DNA from: Gnetum montanum
Taxonomy: Eukaryota > Streptophyta > Gnetopsida > Gnetales > Gnetaceae
Assembly: GCA_015680685.1 (NCBI GenBank)
Contig: MNCI01008925.1
Span: 866,671 to 930,670 of the forward strand
Direction: 5' to 3'
DNA: 64,000 nt
The notes under the pieces were generated by a model. It saw nothing but the letters and a program-made list of their open reading frames with translations. It was not told the origin of the DNA and did no database searches. Position numbers and translations under genes: made by a program. Below are positions 22,879-34,564 of this stretch, one piece after another (the first letter of the stretch is position 1; every line of letters begins with the position of its first letter).

Positions 22879-23741
22879 TGATGAGCAACGAGGTACCCCT
22901 ACGCCCAACCATACGAATATGAGCATTCACATGCGATTTGGTCGAACTTCAGGGATTAAGTGCTTATGTGCCTACGCAGAACAAGGATTAGTTATGTAGT
23001 CGTTGTCTTCCCAAGCTTACTTGTAAGGCACAATTATATGATTAAGTAAACTTGAGGTGTATGATTTTTCTCTTTTTCTTTTATATTTTCTATCCTAGTC
23101 TTCTAAGTGTGTGCAATGAAAATATTTAATTAACTAATGGGTTTTGTAACTCTAATGTGAATCTAATCCTATCACCATAATACATTCCCACTCTTCAGAC
23201 ACATCTTGAACCAGTGTAACACTACTGGGATTACCAAACACTAGTCATTACTGGGTTACCAAGTGTTCCATGTATGCTTGAAGTGGTTGTGCTGAGTGTG
23301 CTAATTCATTGATAATTAATAATTCTATGGAAATAACATTAATTAACTACAGAAAGCATCAAATAATAGTAAATAACATTAAATGAAATAATTAAGCTAT
23401 TTTGAATGTTACAAGGTTTATCACAAAGTTCATCTTTATTTCCAGACACAAGGTGTGCTTAGGTACACAATGCTTGAATAAAGATCCGTTCACTCTATGA
23501 CTCTTACTGTTGGCACTTAGAAATAATTCTAACTCTGGAATAGAAAAATTGCAAGAGTTCGGCTAAGGGACTAAAAAACTACTCCCCAAGACCAAGCTTT
23601 CTTGTCTCTTATTTATAGCCAATGAGATAGGCTTTGACATCGCGTTTCCGATGTCGCTTGGCACATCCAATATCACATATTTGATATCGAGGATCCGATA
23701 TCATGGGTCTGATATTGGGTCACTTATTTGGTGACTCATCA
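22879..23741 (-). mobile_element. 3' LTR of E5, 863 bp
   Basis: Element sense TGATGAGTCACC (23741) to TTGCTCATCA (22879). TATAAATAAG at 23607-23618, GATATC at 23683 and 23697. The low-coordinate flank is E4 integrase, not a primer site, which identifies this as the 3' LTR. Confidence 0.85.
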
Positions 23742-23753
23742 TACCCCCACAAC
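23742..23753 (-). other. Polypurine tract of E5
   Basis: Element sense GTTGTGGGGGTA directly abuts the 3' LTR start, as required for plus-strand priming. Confidence 0.7.
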
Positions 23754-25778
23754 TAAATGAAAACTCATCCTTGAGTTCCTTACAAAATATTGGGAAGGTA
23801 TGAGATTATTGATTGAATGACAACTGATGATGACATGAAATGATAGACTCAAAGTGCCTGGTGAACAGATTGACAGTGTATTATAGCATTGGTGTTCATA
23901 ACCATTTTGGTGAACATTGTACATAGATGACATCTAGACCCTCATTTGATAACTTGAAAAGAGAGAGAGAAAAGAAAATGAGGTGCATTGCTACCGATGT
24001 AAAAAATGTGCACACCATTGTTTATCCATGGCCACATGACTCAGCTTGTTCCTTTCATAAATGCTCCTGCTCCAGTCCATCTTGAGTGCTCCCTTCTATC
24101 CCAGTCCATTGTTCATGTGATCACCATCTACACACACAACACAATCACGAATTAGCAAGGATAGATAAGATATAATGTAGTTGATACCTTACCTTGATAT
24201 GAAGCACACTGGATAGGTTGTGGGTATGGTAGATACTGGGTTAGAGGTTTGTAAGTGATAACTACCCAAGGTGTAGGGGTGAGATAAGTAATGGAATGGA
24301 AAAATTTACGACAGGCCCCCATGACTAAGAGTGAACCTCCGATAACAATAGGATGGAAAATGAAAGAAAATGGAAGATAAGAGGAATAATAATGGTGAAG
24401 TCAATAAAAATGCATAGAAGGGAAAAGAAAAACAAAAGCAGATGTCATGGATGGGATGAAACAAGAAATATTTGAGTGCAAGAAATTTTTAAGGGAAAGA
24501 ACTTAACAATTGCTCCAAAAGGAATGCTAGTGGATCCTCCCCAAAGTAGGCACATGCCCTTTATGCCCTGACAAACCCACAAACCAAAGAGTCTGTAGGC
24601 TCTAGGAATGATATATGGAGATAATAGTTAAGAATTCACCCACAAGAATATACCAAAGAATAACAATGCACCAACCAAGATATAAACTAATCATAAAATC
24701 GGCAATGAGGTAGAATATAGGAAGCAAGATGGAAGAGAAGAGAGAATGGAATGGAATCCCAAAATCAAGGTTATGTAAAGTCCCTTGTGTATTATGTGGT
24801 TAAGGTGACTTAATAAAATTTAGTCTAAATCCAAATTAAAACTAACCACATCTAGTGAGCTCGCATCAACACACTTGACCAACCCATCCTCTTGAAGCAA
24901 TAAGAATGCTTTCACAAAGCAACCAACATTCCAAAAAGAGAAAAATAGAGGAATAGGAAGTGAGAAAGGGCCTTACTTAGAGGGAACCTTCAGGCATGGG
25001 TAACATGTCTTTTTAGTGCCATAACTAGTGCTTGTAGCCCATATTCCTTTATTATGTCTAAGGGGTGTGCTTTGAATTTCCACCCATTTGTTTTTGAGTG
25101 AGAACCACACCATGCAAAGACTTATTTCATTTATTCAAATTCCTAATATTAGTTGATAGTAGAATGGTGGAAATCCTATGAAAAACATCCAAGCACCCAA
25201 AAGAATAGCCAGCACAAATGCGTTGAATCCCCTTGAAGTCACACCCTTTTCAATCCATTTGAATCTTTCCTTGGTTTGAAGAATACCAAGCCACAAATTC
25301 ATTAATAGGTTTCATTAGAAAAAAGGGATAGTACATTTCCAAAACAAAGGGAGACCATAGAGTTGAATGGACAAATGGATGATGTGGATTCATTGCCTAT
25401 TTTATCAAAAGAAACCATATCTTAGCATCAACATTAAAAGTCAAAGGTAAAAACCAAACATTAGCAATCAGCACCATTATAGTACAACTCACCATCATGA
25501 GTACTTACTATGTGACCAGTGAAAATAAATCAAACAAAATATAATAGAGAAAGAAATAGTAAAAATGTTAACGATGGTGTAAAACAAAAATAAGTAAAAA
25601 TAAAAAATTTGTAAAACAAAATAGAATAAAAGAAACTGAGGACTTAGAATAATTAGCATTGGTGGCCATCTCTCCCATGATTGAGTTGGAAGGAGAAGAT
25701 CCAAAATAATGAGCAAGGCTATCCATCAACAGAGGTAGTGTTAGTACTGCTCATTTTAGGCTCATGGAAAGGTTTGGT
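23754..25778 (-). mobile_element. Post-integrase spacer of E5
   Basis: About 2 kb without a supported gene. In many Athila elements this interval holds an env-like ORF; here the longest frames are under 75 codons and show no transmembrane pattern. Sequence blocks recur in the spacers of E2, E4 and E6. Confidence 0.65.
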
Positions 25779-26940
25779 TTACTGGATGTTAACCAATAAT
25801 TTCTTATCTGGGCTTTTAGGTTTATAGATCATCATGGCACCTGAAGGAAAAGTTTCATGAATGATATAAGGTCCTTCCCACAGTGTTTGAAATTTAGTTC
25901 GTTGTGGCACATGTGCAGGATTCCAATAAAAACCCCTATCTCCTGGTTGGTATTTGAATTTCCTAATTCTTAGGTCATGATGTTCTTTGTTTAAGGCCTT
26001 GTGTAGTTCGTTGGATGACATGGTGGCTAATCGATTTTCATCTAGCAAGTTAAGATTCATTAATCATTGTTTCTATGCTAGACTAAGGTCAAGGTTAAGG
26101 TCACATGCTTTAGATAGTGTATGGAGCTAAGCTTGGATAGGAAGTGTTGGAAGTTTACCGTACACTAACTCATAGGGAGAGTAGCCTATAGGGAGTTTCC
26201 AAGTGGAGCGGTAGGCCCAATGAGGATTTTTTTAGTTTGGTGCTCCAGTCTCACCTATATTGGCTAATAGTTCATGTCAAAATTTTTGTGATTTCCCTAT
26301 TGGTGACTTCGGCTTGACCATTCACTTGAGGATGATATGGTGTAGTCATTTTATGCTTAACTCCTAAGCATTACATCAACTTCTGAAAAGTCACACCTGT
26401 AAAATGTGTACCATTATTAGAAATAAGTGCATAAGGCATGCCAAACCTGTTTATGATTTGTTTTTGAAGAAATCGTGTGGTGGTAGATGATGTATAGTTG
26501 GTAACAACAACTACTTCTACCCATTCTATAAAATAGTCAACAGCAACAACAATGTATGCTTTTCCATTGGACATCGGTGTAATAGGCCCCATAAAATCAA
26601 TACCTCATATGTTGAAGGGTTCTAAGGGTGAAATCCATTGTTGTGGACCCTCCATTCTAGTAGTCATTCCCCCATCGCGAAGATTAGATAAAATGATGGG
26701 CATCTTGAAATAATGTAGGCCAATAACATCCTGCAAGCAAGATTTTAATGGTTGTTCATCTCCAAACATAATGATCCCCACAAGGGCCCTCATGAGTGTC
26801 TTGGAGAACTCACAATTGATCTATGTTGGGAACACACCATCGAACCGAGCCATCGGAACATACCTTGTAAAGGTGTCCGTTGATTTTCATGAAATGTTTA
26901 ACTTGGTGGAGAAACTATTGTTTCTTTTTAATGTCTAGCC
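25779..26940 (-). pseudogene. Athila-type integrase (E5)
   Basis: Read on the minus strand: zinc-domain remnant (about 26930-26700), then the catalytic core MGPITPMSNGKAYIVVAVDY, FIEWVEV, FLQKQIINRFGMPYALIS, and NNGTHF where the second catalytic Asp is Asn. The C-terminal domain follows (LNLLDENRLATM, DLRIRKFKYQPGD, FQTLWEGPYIIHE) and ends KKLLVNIQ at 25779. Stops and frameshifts break the middle. Integrase inserts the DNA copy into the host genome; this copy is inactive. Confidence 0.8.
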
Positions 26941-27189
26941 CTTGTTTCTTGTGTGAGAAGATAAGTAAGAAAGCTACTATACCAATTTGTATCTATGGGT
27001 GATTGATTGTTTATTACACCTGCAAAGATGAGTTCATCAAGGAAGCAATAAAAAATTAGGTATATTCATCCTCTTTGTTGTTCCATCGCAACTGAGATAA
27101 ATGATCAGCAACAACATTCTCAATGCCTCTACAATCTACTATTGTGAGATCAAACTCTTGCAAGATCACAAGCCATCGTATGATGCAAG

Positions 27190-27560
27190 GGCTCACCATT
27201 GGTTTATTCATAAGGAACCAAGTCACACTATGATCTATGTGTACAAATACCTTCCTAATACATAGTGCCTAAATTTCTCTAGTGTAAACACCACGGCCAT
27301 TAACTCTTTTTCTATTGTGGTGTAGTTTAGTTGTGCACTAGCAATACTTTGACTTGCACAGTGAATGTAATAGGGACGTTTATGCTTAGCTAACTATGTA
27401 AGTATGGCTCCTAAAGCAAAATTGGACGCGTCAGTCATTATATGGAACAATTTGGACTAGTTATGAGCTTGTAGAATGGGTGTTTCTATGAGCTTCGACT
27501 TCAAGGTTTAGAAAGCTAACTCACATTCCTTGGTCCATTCAAAGGAGACATCCTTTTTTG
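27190..27560 (-). pseudogene. Athila-type RNase H (E5)
   Basis: FEWTKECELAF, KLIETPILQAHN, HIMTDASNFALGAIL, RPYYIHCASQSIASAQLNYT, IEKELMAVVFTLEKFRHYVL in order, with several stops. Better preserved than the E4 equivalent. Confidence 0.75.
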
Positions 27561-28300
27561 TAAATTCTACCAATAGTTTTTCAATCTTCGAAAAGTTCTC
27601 AATGAAGTGTCTATAATATCCATTATGTCCAAGGAATGATCAAACATCTTTAATAATTTTAGGTTGATGAGTGATTCCTTGGATGACTTTAATTTTTTCA
27701 GGATCTACCTCTATCCCTATTTGTGAAATTTTATGCCCTAATACAATGCCCTCTTAGACCATTAAGTTTCTTTTTTACCAATTGAGCCTTAGGTTGGTTT
27801 CAACACATTGTTTCAGTACTTGCTCTAATTAGTCCAATGCTTGTTCAAAGTTCACTCCATAGGTGGAGAAATTGTCCATGAAAACCTCCACACCATTCCC
27901 TATTTGCTGCTGAAATGTACTAAAACGTTGAAACATTGCTAGAGGATTGCACAAGCAAAACGACATCTACCTATATGCAAATGTCCCCCAAGGACTCGTG
28001 AATGTAGTTTTGGCTTGGTCTTCTAGTGCTATTTGGATTTGATTGTACCCACTATAACCATCCAAAAACATATAGTAATAATGCTTTGCAGTGGTATCTA
28101 AGACTTGGTTGATGAATGGAAATAGGAAATGATCTTTAAATGTTGCCATGTTCAATAGCCTAAAGTCTATACACATCCTCCATTTACCACCTTTTTTGGG
28201 TACAATGACTAATGGACTAACCCATTCACTATCAGCAATGGGGTAGATGAACCTGACCTTCAAAAGTTCAGTTTCTTCCTTAACTACTTGCTTAATATTT
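27561..28300 (-). pseudogene. Athila-type reverse transcriptase (E5)
   Basis: VRFIYPIADSEWVSPLVIVP, KKGGKWRMCIDFRLLNMATF, MFLDGYSGYNQIQI and KTTFTSPWGTFAYR form the fingers/palm (28263-27967). The catalytic box reads VEVFMDNFSTYG (about 27870-27900): the second catalytic Asp is Asn. EGIVLGHKIS, IEVDPEKIKVIQGITHQPK and SFLGHNGYYRHFIENFSKI follow. The FMDD-type box, rather than YVDD or YIDD, is characteristic of the Athila lineage. About six stops in all. Confidence 0.85.
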
Positions 28301-28326
28301 GGGTTCAGTTGTCTTTGCAGTTGTCA

Positions 28327-28692
28327 TCAAGGCTTCATAGAGGGATCAATGTAAATTCTATGTTGGCATATTCTAGGATCTATTTTAGTTAATTCGAGAT
28401 ATGACCAATTAAAGTCTTTTGACCATTTGTTTACCATCTTTAGCAGTCTTTCTTTTTGTTGAAGAGCGAGCTTAGCATTAATGATTACCAATTTTTCATT
28501 CTTAATAAATGCATACTCCATACTAGTGGGCAATGATTTTAATTCAAGGGGTTCTTGCTTAAACTCGTCAAGGATTTCCAACTTTTCCCAGTTGATATTT
28601 TCGATGTCACTACTTGGAAGTTGGCGATGGACTTGCTCTAATGCATCTATGCTATCAATATTGGCACAAGTCAAGCTCTCAGTTGGTTCCAT
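28327..28692 (-). pseudogene. Protease-RT linker (E5)
   Basis: A 121-codon open frame: MEPTESLTCANIDSIDALEQ, LPSSDIENINWEKLEILDEF, EPLELKSLPTSMEYAFIKNE, RICQHRIYIDPSMKP. It is the conserved link between protease and RT of the family, and the place where copies E2 and E6 are cut before jumping to the spacer. Confidence 0.75.
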
Positions 28693-29350
28693 GCATAAGG
28701 TTGAATTGATCTCTAGGTCAGCTATCAGTCACTGGGTGCCTTCTTGTCTTGTGATTACTGCATACAAGCATCTTTGTATGTTAGTTACTTGTACACACTG
28801 GTTGCATGCAGGCAATGTTAAGCATTGTACAGACCAGGACTTCTGCATGCAGTTGCACCCTTTGTCATTGTATGTGATGCATGGAACTTTCTTCTTCTTG
28901 ATCTTCCCAAACGCATTTTCTTTTGATATCTCTAGGGAAAGATCATGTATTCCTAGGCACGCATCAATCGTACTTAGCCATGCTCTTCCCATTATTATTG
29001 GGAAGTCCCCCTTGCATTTGTTAACTTAAATCATTAGGAAATCAGTTGGATATGACCACCCACAAACATTGGTAATAATGTCCTCCATTAATCCCAATGG
29101 AATAGTGATGGACTAGTCAGCCAACTCTAAACGAATGTTACTCTTCTTTAGTGGAGGCAAGTTCCAAACTTTATACATTTCCTAGGAGATCAAATTAACA
29201 CCAAAACCTAAATCTAAAAGCACTTTTCAAGGCTCATTTCCAATGATTTGCAAACAAATAAAAGGACTTCCGGGATCAGAGAATTTCCTAGGAAGATGAC
29301 CAGCTTTAATCCAATTAGTGATGATGTGGGTTAACATAATAGTGTGCGTT
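28693..29350 (-). pseudogene. Athila-type protease (E5)
   Basis: The C-terminal half is open (MGRAWLSTIDACLGIHDLSL, KENAFGKIKKKKVPCITY, 28992-28729). Upstream pieces around 29330-29000 carry the flap and core regions in broken frames, with WSYPTDFLM visible. The family DSG site (near 29210) is degraded. Confidence 0.7.
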
Positions 29351-29379
29351 GAGTGTAATTTTTGGTTCAAAGGAAGCTT

Positions 29380-31878
29380 TAAAGATTCAAACGATGATAA
29401 GACATTTGGATAATTAGCTTCTTGTGGTTGTAAGGACTTGGTTGGACTGTTGGTTCTAAAGAAAGGTCTCTTCTTTGATTAGTTGTCTGAACTAGCAATA
29501 GGTTGAAGATTGACAACCCTTGTAGCATTACGTTGCTACGACTGGGTAGGAAGCTTGTCATGCATAGTTGGAGCAGGTGGTAATGGAGCCGAGGATGGAA
29601 GAGATGTAGACTATTGAAAAGAATAGTACGTATGTGGAGCATCACCCCAAGAAGAAGAAGTTCTATAATACTTAGGGGTCTGGTAGTGAGGCTGAAGAGC
29701 AATGTGAGTAGTAGAGTCATGTGGAGAGATCGATTGCTAAACGTAATACCCATATGGATCAGGTTAATGGTAAGGGTGCTATTGACATGGTGGTGGCATT
29801 CCCCATGGTTGTGGGTGTTGCAACTGTTAATACTATTCATTTGGTTGTGGTAGAGCTCCACTCAGATAATATGTCGAGGGTTTGTGGAACTACCTTGGGT
29901 TTCCTTGAGGATAAGTTAACCTTCTAGGTGTTTGTTGTCTATTTAATCGTGGGTTTAGTGCATACATCCCAGACTCTTGCAGATGTGACACCATTGGGAA
30001 ACATCCCTTAGGATGGTCATATTGGCAAATCTCACATCCGCCATCATTGTCTGTGTCCGAATCCATAACTTCTTCAATGATGGCAACCTTGCCCTTACCC
30101 TTGTTATGTGCATACTTAGATTCTTTCTTTTTCCTTCTCTCTTGGTCACTACTTTGTTCTCTAGGCTCCTCTACTATTTTTAGATTAGTTTGAAATTTGT
30201 CGTCTAGGGAGTTCCACATTTGATCTACCTTTGCCAATACTTCTGATGCAAATTTTTAAATGGGAAAAGTCTTTCTATTCACCATCTCTTCAAGTGGTGA
30301 CTCTTCTTCATCTTCGCAAAATATAATTTCCTTCTTTCGAAGGAAAGGATCTCTATTGTACTCCTCTGCACTTTCTCTTTTCCTCAACTTTCTTTCCTCC
30401 TTGGTAACTTGCTCCAACAATATTTGTATTTGATGAGCTCTAAGCTCAGATAGCCTTCCTTGGACATAAGTCCCAAGGGCTCTTCATGTTTCGTACCTAA
30501 GACCATCTATGAGATGGTGTAGTTGTTCCTTTTGTGAGTAACCATGGCTAGGGAAATGACGTAATAATGAATAATATCGACCCATGGCAACATCCAAGGG
30601 TTCGTGTCCTCCTTGTTTCCATCCTTGGATTTTCTTACACAGGTTGGACACTCAGGAGTACATTTGATATTTATCGTTAAATAACTCCAACATGGTACTC
30701 GATCGACGAATGGATTCCAGTTTTAAGGACTGGTACCAACTTTCTGCTTCCTTGATTAGTGTCTATGAAAACAACTTTAGCTTTTGTCACTTGTTTTCTA
30801 TATTCTGCAAGGCACATGCGTCATGGAATTCTTGTAAATGGTTTTGAGGATCAGCATTATATCCCCCTTCAAATTTTGGGATGTTATTCATGTCTAGTCT
30901 TTTGATCCTACTGTCTTTCTAGTGCCTTGTTGGGATCCTAATAGCCTTTGTTATATTTAACATACTTCAGGTGGCAAGTAAGGATTCATCGTGATCATGC
31001 TGCCTATGGCATCTATGATGCCTATGCTTTTCCCTACTCTCCCTTCTTTCATGATGTGTATCTTTGGAATGCCCTTACTCCCTTTCTCTACTATTTTGTC
31101 GATGATTTCTATCTTGCCTACCATTGTACTCATGGTCTCATCCTCTATGACTACATTCAAATCCAGAAGGAGAGGGGAAAGAAGATGATGAAGATTAAGA
31201 GGAAGAAGGACTATCACCATGACGGCGGCTATCACCTTATATTTGGTGGTTGCAACCTCGGTCACGGTCACGATGGAAATGTCTATCATTGTCATGCATT
31301 CATGTTCCTTTTCCAGATCCTTTATGTTCATTGGTATTAGAACTTGGGTTATGAATAGTTAAGTGAATATTTTGATACTCAACTCCTTGACCGAAGTTAG
31401 GGAGAGAAACATCATTTTGTGGAAAACCTCCCAAGATAAGTTGACCACTATCGTTTTCACTTGGGACATACGAGACATCTTAAGACCACTTTCCCTTCAT
31501 AGATTTGTAATGTCTCTCCTGTTGTAGATCCCTTTGGCATTATGCCTCCGTGGGTTAATACTCTCTCGAAGCTTGTTCATGCACAACGTACTCTAATTGT
31601 AAGTGTTGCATACCAAATTATGTAAGAGCATGAAGAAGCATGTTCGAAATTGAGCGATCGGGAGGTAACACTATGTTACCTTCTAAATCATGCCATCATA
31701 GCTGTTCATTCTAGTGGAGGATAAAGGTAAAGTTTGGTACATACTCATTAAGATGAGTGTATACCATGTGAAACTGTTGGGGCACTAGTGGATCATCATG
31801 TGCACATCGCCTCTGATTGTTCATGGTATCAGACCTAGTTGGTGAAGCACTCTCATAAGAAGAAGGAGATCTGATTAA
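29380..31878 (-). pseudogene. Athila-type gag (E5), start codon lost
   Basis: The Ser-rich leader is present near 31870, but the ATG has become ATC. Blocks in order: N-terminal FTFIL domain, charged linker (31331-30957), capsid (about 30900-30350), then a zinc-knuckle-like CEICQYDHPKGCFPMVSHL (about 30040-29985; C-x2-C-x3-H-x3-C) and the Pro/Tyr-rich tail. The zinc-knuckle region is the best preserved of the Athila copies. Frameshifts are frequent. Confidence 0.75.
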
Positions 31879-31989
31879 TTACTCAATGTGCAGTACTCTT
31901 TCCTGGTGATTGTAGGATCGCTAACTTTAAGGATTTGTTCCAATGATGGAAATATTTCCTAAGTTCTAATCAGCGTACAAACAACAAAA

Positions 31990-32007
31990 TCCCTGGCAAC
32001 GGCACCA
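31990..32007 (-). other. Primer-binding site (tRNA-Asp type), E5
   Basis: Minus strand TGGTGCCGTTGCCAGGGA, two transitions from the tRNA-Asp complement, directly inside the 5' LTR. Confidence 0.85.
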
Positions 32008-32008
32008 A

Positions 32009-32535
32009 TGATGAGCGGAGAGGTGCCCCTATGTCCAACCATATGAATACAAGCATTCACACATGATTTGATTGAACTCCAAAAATTAAGTGCTTATGCG
32101 CCTACGCAGAACAAGGATGAGTTATGCAATCGTTGTCTTCCCAAGCTTACTTGTAAGGCACAATTATATGGTTAAGTAAACTTGAGGTGTATGATTTTTA
32201 TGTTTTTTTTACATTTTCTATCCTAGTCCCTTAACTATATGTAATGAAAAGATTTAATTGACTAATGGGTTTTGTAACTCTAATGTGAAGCAAATCCTAT
32301 CACCAACATCCGTTCCCACTCTCTGGACACATCCTGAACCAATGTAACACTACTAGGATTATCAAATGCTAGTCATTACTGGGTTACCAAGTGTTCCACG
32401 TATGCTCGAAGTGGTCATGCTGAGTGTGCTAATTCATTGATAATTGATAATAAATATAATTCTATGAAAATAACATTAATTAACTACTGAAAGCATCAAA
32501 TAACAGTAAACAACATTAAATGAAATAATTAAGCT
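32009..32535 (-). mobile_element. Truncated 5' LTR of E5
   Basis: Matches the inner 527 bp of the 3' LTR (22879-23405 region). Similarity stops at AATTAAGCT (32535), so U3 with the TATA box is gone. Confidence 0.8.
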
Positions 32536-32585
32536 TATAGGTACTACATTTTAGAGCTTAATTGATCTAAAATGTAGTACCTATA
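32536..32585. repeat. Perfect 20-bp inverted repeat at a deletion junction
   Basis: Arms 32536-32555 (starts TATAGGTACTACATTTTAGA) and 32566-32585 are exact reverse complements around a 10-base loop. An outer partial copy (AAAGTACCTATAAAG) follows. It lies exactly between truncated E5 LTR and resumed E4 integrase. Confidence 0.9.
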
Positions 32586-32599
32586 AAGTACCTATAAAG

Positions 32600-33065
32600 T
32601 TGCTATTCTCCCTATGAGCTGGTGTATGGAAAATTACCAACTCTACCTATTTAATCTGAGCTCCATACACTGTCAACAGCTTGTGACCTTGACCTTGACT
32701 TAAGTCTAGCACAAAAAGAAAGACTAATGAATCTCAACCTACTAGACAATAACTAATTGGTTGTCCTATCATCTAATGATTTGCATACGTCATTTAACAA
32801 AAAGTGACATGACCTTAGAATGAGGAAAGTCAAATTTCAACTAGGAGATAAGGTTCTCTTCTAGAACCCCACACATGTACCTCAACAAACTAAGTTCCAG
32901 ATGATGTGGGAAGGACCTTATATCATTTACAAAAAATTTTCTTTTGGGGCCTTGTTGATGGATAAACTTGAGAGATAAACTTGAGAGCCTAGACAAGAAG
33001 TAGTTGGTCAAAACACAACAAATTAAACCTTTCCATGAGCCTAAGCAAGCCAATACAACAAACAC
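32600..33065 (+). pseudogene. Athila-type integrase, C-terminal part (E4, resumed)
   Basis: On the plus strand: YGKLPTLPI-type start, SLAQKERLMNLNLLDNN, NDLHTSFNKK, DLRMRKVKFQLGDKVLF, HVPQQTKFQMMWEGPYIIYK and a KPFHEPKQ tail. It is collinear with the E5 integrase C-terminus and continues E4 after the nested E5. The catalytic-core segment between 22878 and here is lost. Confidence 0.75.
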
Positions 33066-34137
33066 CTCACTAGATGGAAAACTATGCTCAATCTTTCAGA
33101 TCTCCTCCTTTCAACTTATTTGTGGGGGAGATGGACACCCATGCTAAATATATAAGTGGCTTTGCATTTTTTCATCTTTTTGTTTTACATGCTTTTGTTT
33201 TACACCTTGTTATTTTTATAACTTTTTGTTATACATTTTCTTTATCTTACACCTTTTTGTTTTTACATTATTAATTTTCTCCAATTTTTGTTTTACAACA
33301 TCGTTAGTACATTTTATTTTTCTTAAATATTTTACAATTTCTTGTATATTTTCCTTTATTTTGGATGTGATTTTCTTACTTTTTTTAAATAATGACATGA
33401 CTTATTGCTAATTGGGTATAATGTGGTTTGTTTGATGTGGGCATGTTCTATTCAGTTATTTGATTGTTCATGTCTAGATTCTAGCTTTGAATTTTGTTAT
33501 TGATAATTAGGACATGGTTTCTTTTTCATGAAATAGGTAGTGAGTTCACATCTTCCCATCCACAAACTCTATGGTTTTCCTTGTTCTGAGAGTATGAGGT
33601 CCCTTTTCCATTAATAAAACTTTAACAAACTTGTGGTCTTTGTTGTTTTTAGACTTGGAAAGGATTCAAAGGTTTGAACATGGTATGACTTCAAGGGGAC
33701 TCAGTACTCTTTGTGCATTTCTACTTACTTGGGTGCATGTGTGTTGTCATGGATTTCTTATCATTTTGTGTGAACCAATAACAGGAAGTTGAATAAGTTT
33801 TTGCATGGTGAGGTTCCCATATCAAGAAAATGATGGGAATTTAAAGCACATCCCTTAGACAAAATAAATAGGCTACCAGCATTGGTTATGGGACTAGAAA
33901 GACATGTTACCCATGCCTGAAGGTCCATTCTAACTAAGTCCCTCTCACACTTCTTGCTTCTCTTTTCTTCTTAAATAAGAAATGGTAGTTGTTCTATGGG
34001 AATAGTCTTGTGTCTCAAGGGGGTGGATTGGTCTTAGAGTGGCAATGTGAAGTCACTAAACATAGTTGGTTTTGGTCTGGACTAAAGATAGATTTTATTA
34101 AGTCATTTAACCACAAAATTCACATTGAGGGTGAGTG
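33066..34137 (+). mobile_element. Post-integrase spacer of E4
   Basis: Non-coding. Contains CTCCTCCTTTCAACTTATTTGTGGGGGAGATGG-type sequence, TTTTGTTTTACA repeats (33175-33300), and the AAGTCATTTAACCACAAAATTCACA block (34100-34125) also seen at 24780-24820 (-) and 63857-63885. No 3' LTR of E4 is present: similarity ends at about 34137. Confidence 0.65.
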
Positions 34138-34139
34138 AG

Positions 34140-34560
34140 AGTCGGCGATCTTCGATCAGTCCTTGGCAAACGTTCAAGCATATAATTTGAACAGGGACTT
34201 AACGGAGGTTCACCAAGAGAACGTTAGGTTGACCAAGGAGGTTCATCGCCTGCGTAATGTTGGTGCAGAAAATGAACACATGAAAAATTTTATCCATAAA
34301 TAGCAAGAGGAACTAGCCAGGGTGAATGCTGACATAAGAAGGTTGGCCATTGAAAATCAAAATCTGTCAATGGAGGAGGTTCAGGCGTTGCAACAGAAAT
34401 CTACAATTGAAATTTCTGCTTGGAAAAATGAGGCCCTAAAATTTGAAAAGATCAAAAATCATTACAGGGACCAAGTGGGATTACAAAAGGAAGTAAATGA
34501 AAAGCATATTCAAGTAGCAAACGCCAAAATGAACCTGTACTATCCGAAATCGTTGGTGTA
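34140..34560 (+). pseudogene. Coiled-coil coding fragment, likely second copy of the Tat antisense gene
   Basis: One frame is almost open for about 140 codons: IFDQSLANVQAYNLNRDL, LTKEVHRLRNVGAENEHMKN, one stop, then EELARVNADIRRLAIENQNL and WKNEALKFEKIKNHYRDQVG. Heptad-like Leu/Ile spacing and high Glu/Lys indicate a coiled coil. The W-K-x2-A...K...HY-x2...E-x2-EK-x-Q spacing resembles the C-terminal part of the antisense gene at 56420-56610. It lies directly before the 3' LTR of Tat element A, on the strand opposite to A, so it is probably a remnant of another Tat element into which A inserted. Confidence 0.45.
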
Positions 34561-34564
34561 AGAC

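Larger units (their letters stand above)
22879..32535 (-). mobile_element. Athila-type element E5, nested in E4, nearly full length
   Basis: Inverted element with 3' LTR (22879-23741), polypurine tract, about 2 kb spacer, integrase, RNase H, RT, protease, gag, primer site (31990-32007) and a truncated 5' LTR (32009-32535). It interrupts the integrase of E4. About 335 bp of the outer 5' LTR and roughly 0.5 kb of E4 integrase core are missing at the upper junction, where a palindrome lies. Confidence 0.85.

Noticed and set aside
28481-29029. 182-codon plus-strand open frame
   Set aside because: Shadow of the E5 protease and linker on the opposite strand.
29379-29861. 160-codon frame as an independent gene
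   Set aside because: It is another frame of the Pro/Tyr-rich gag tail of E5.
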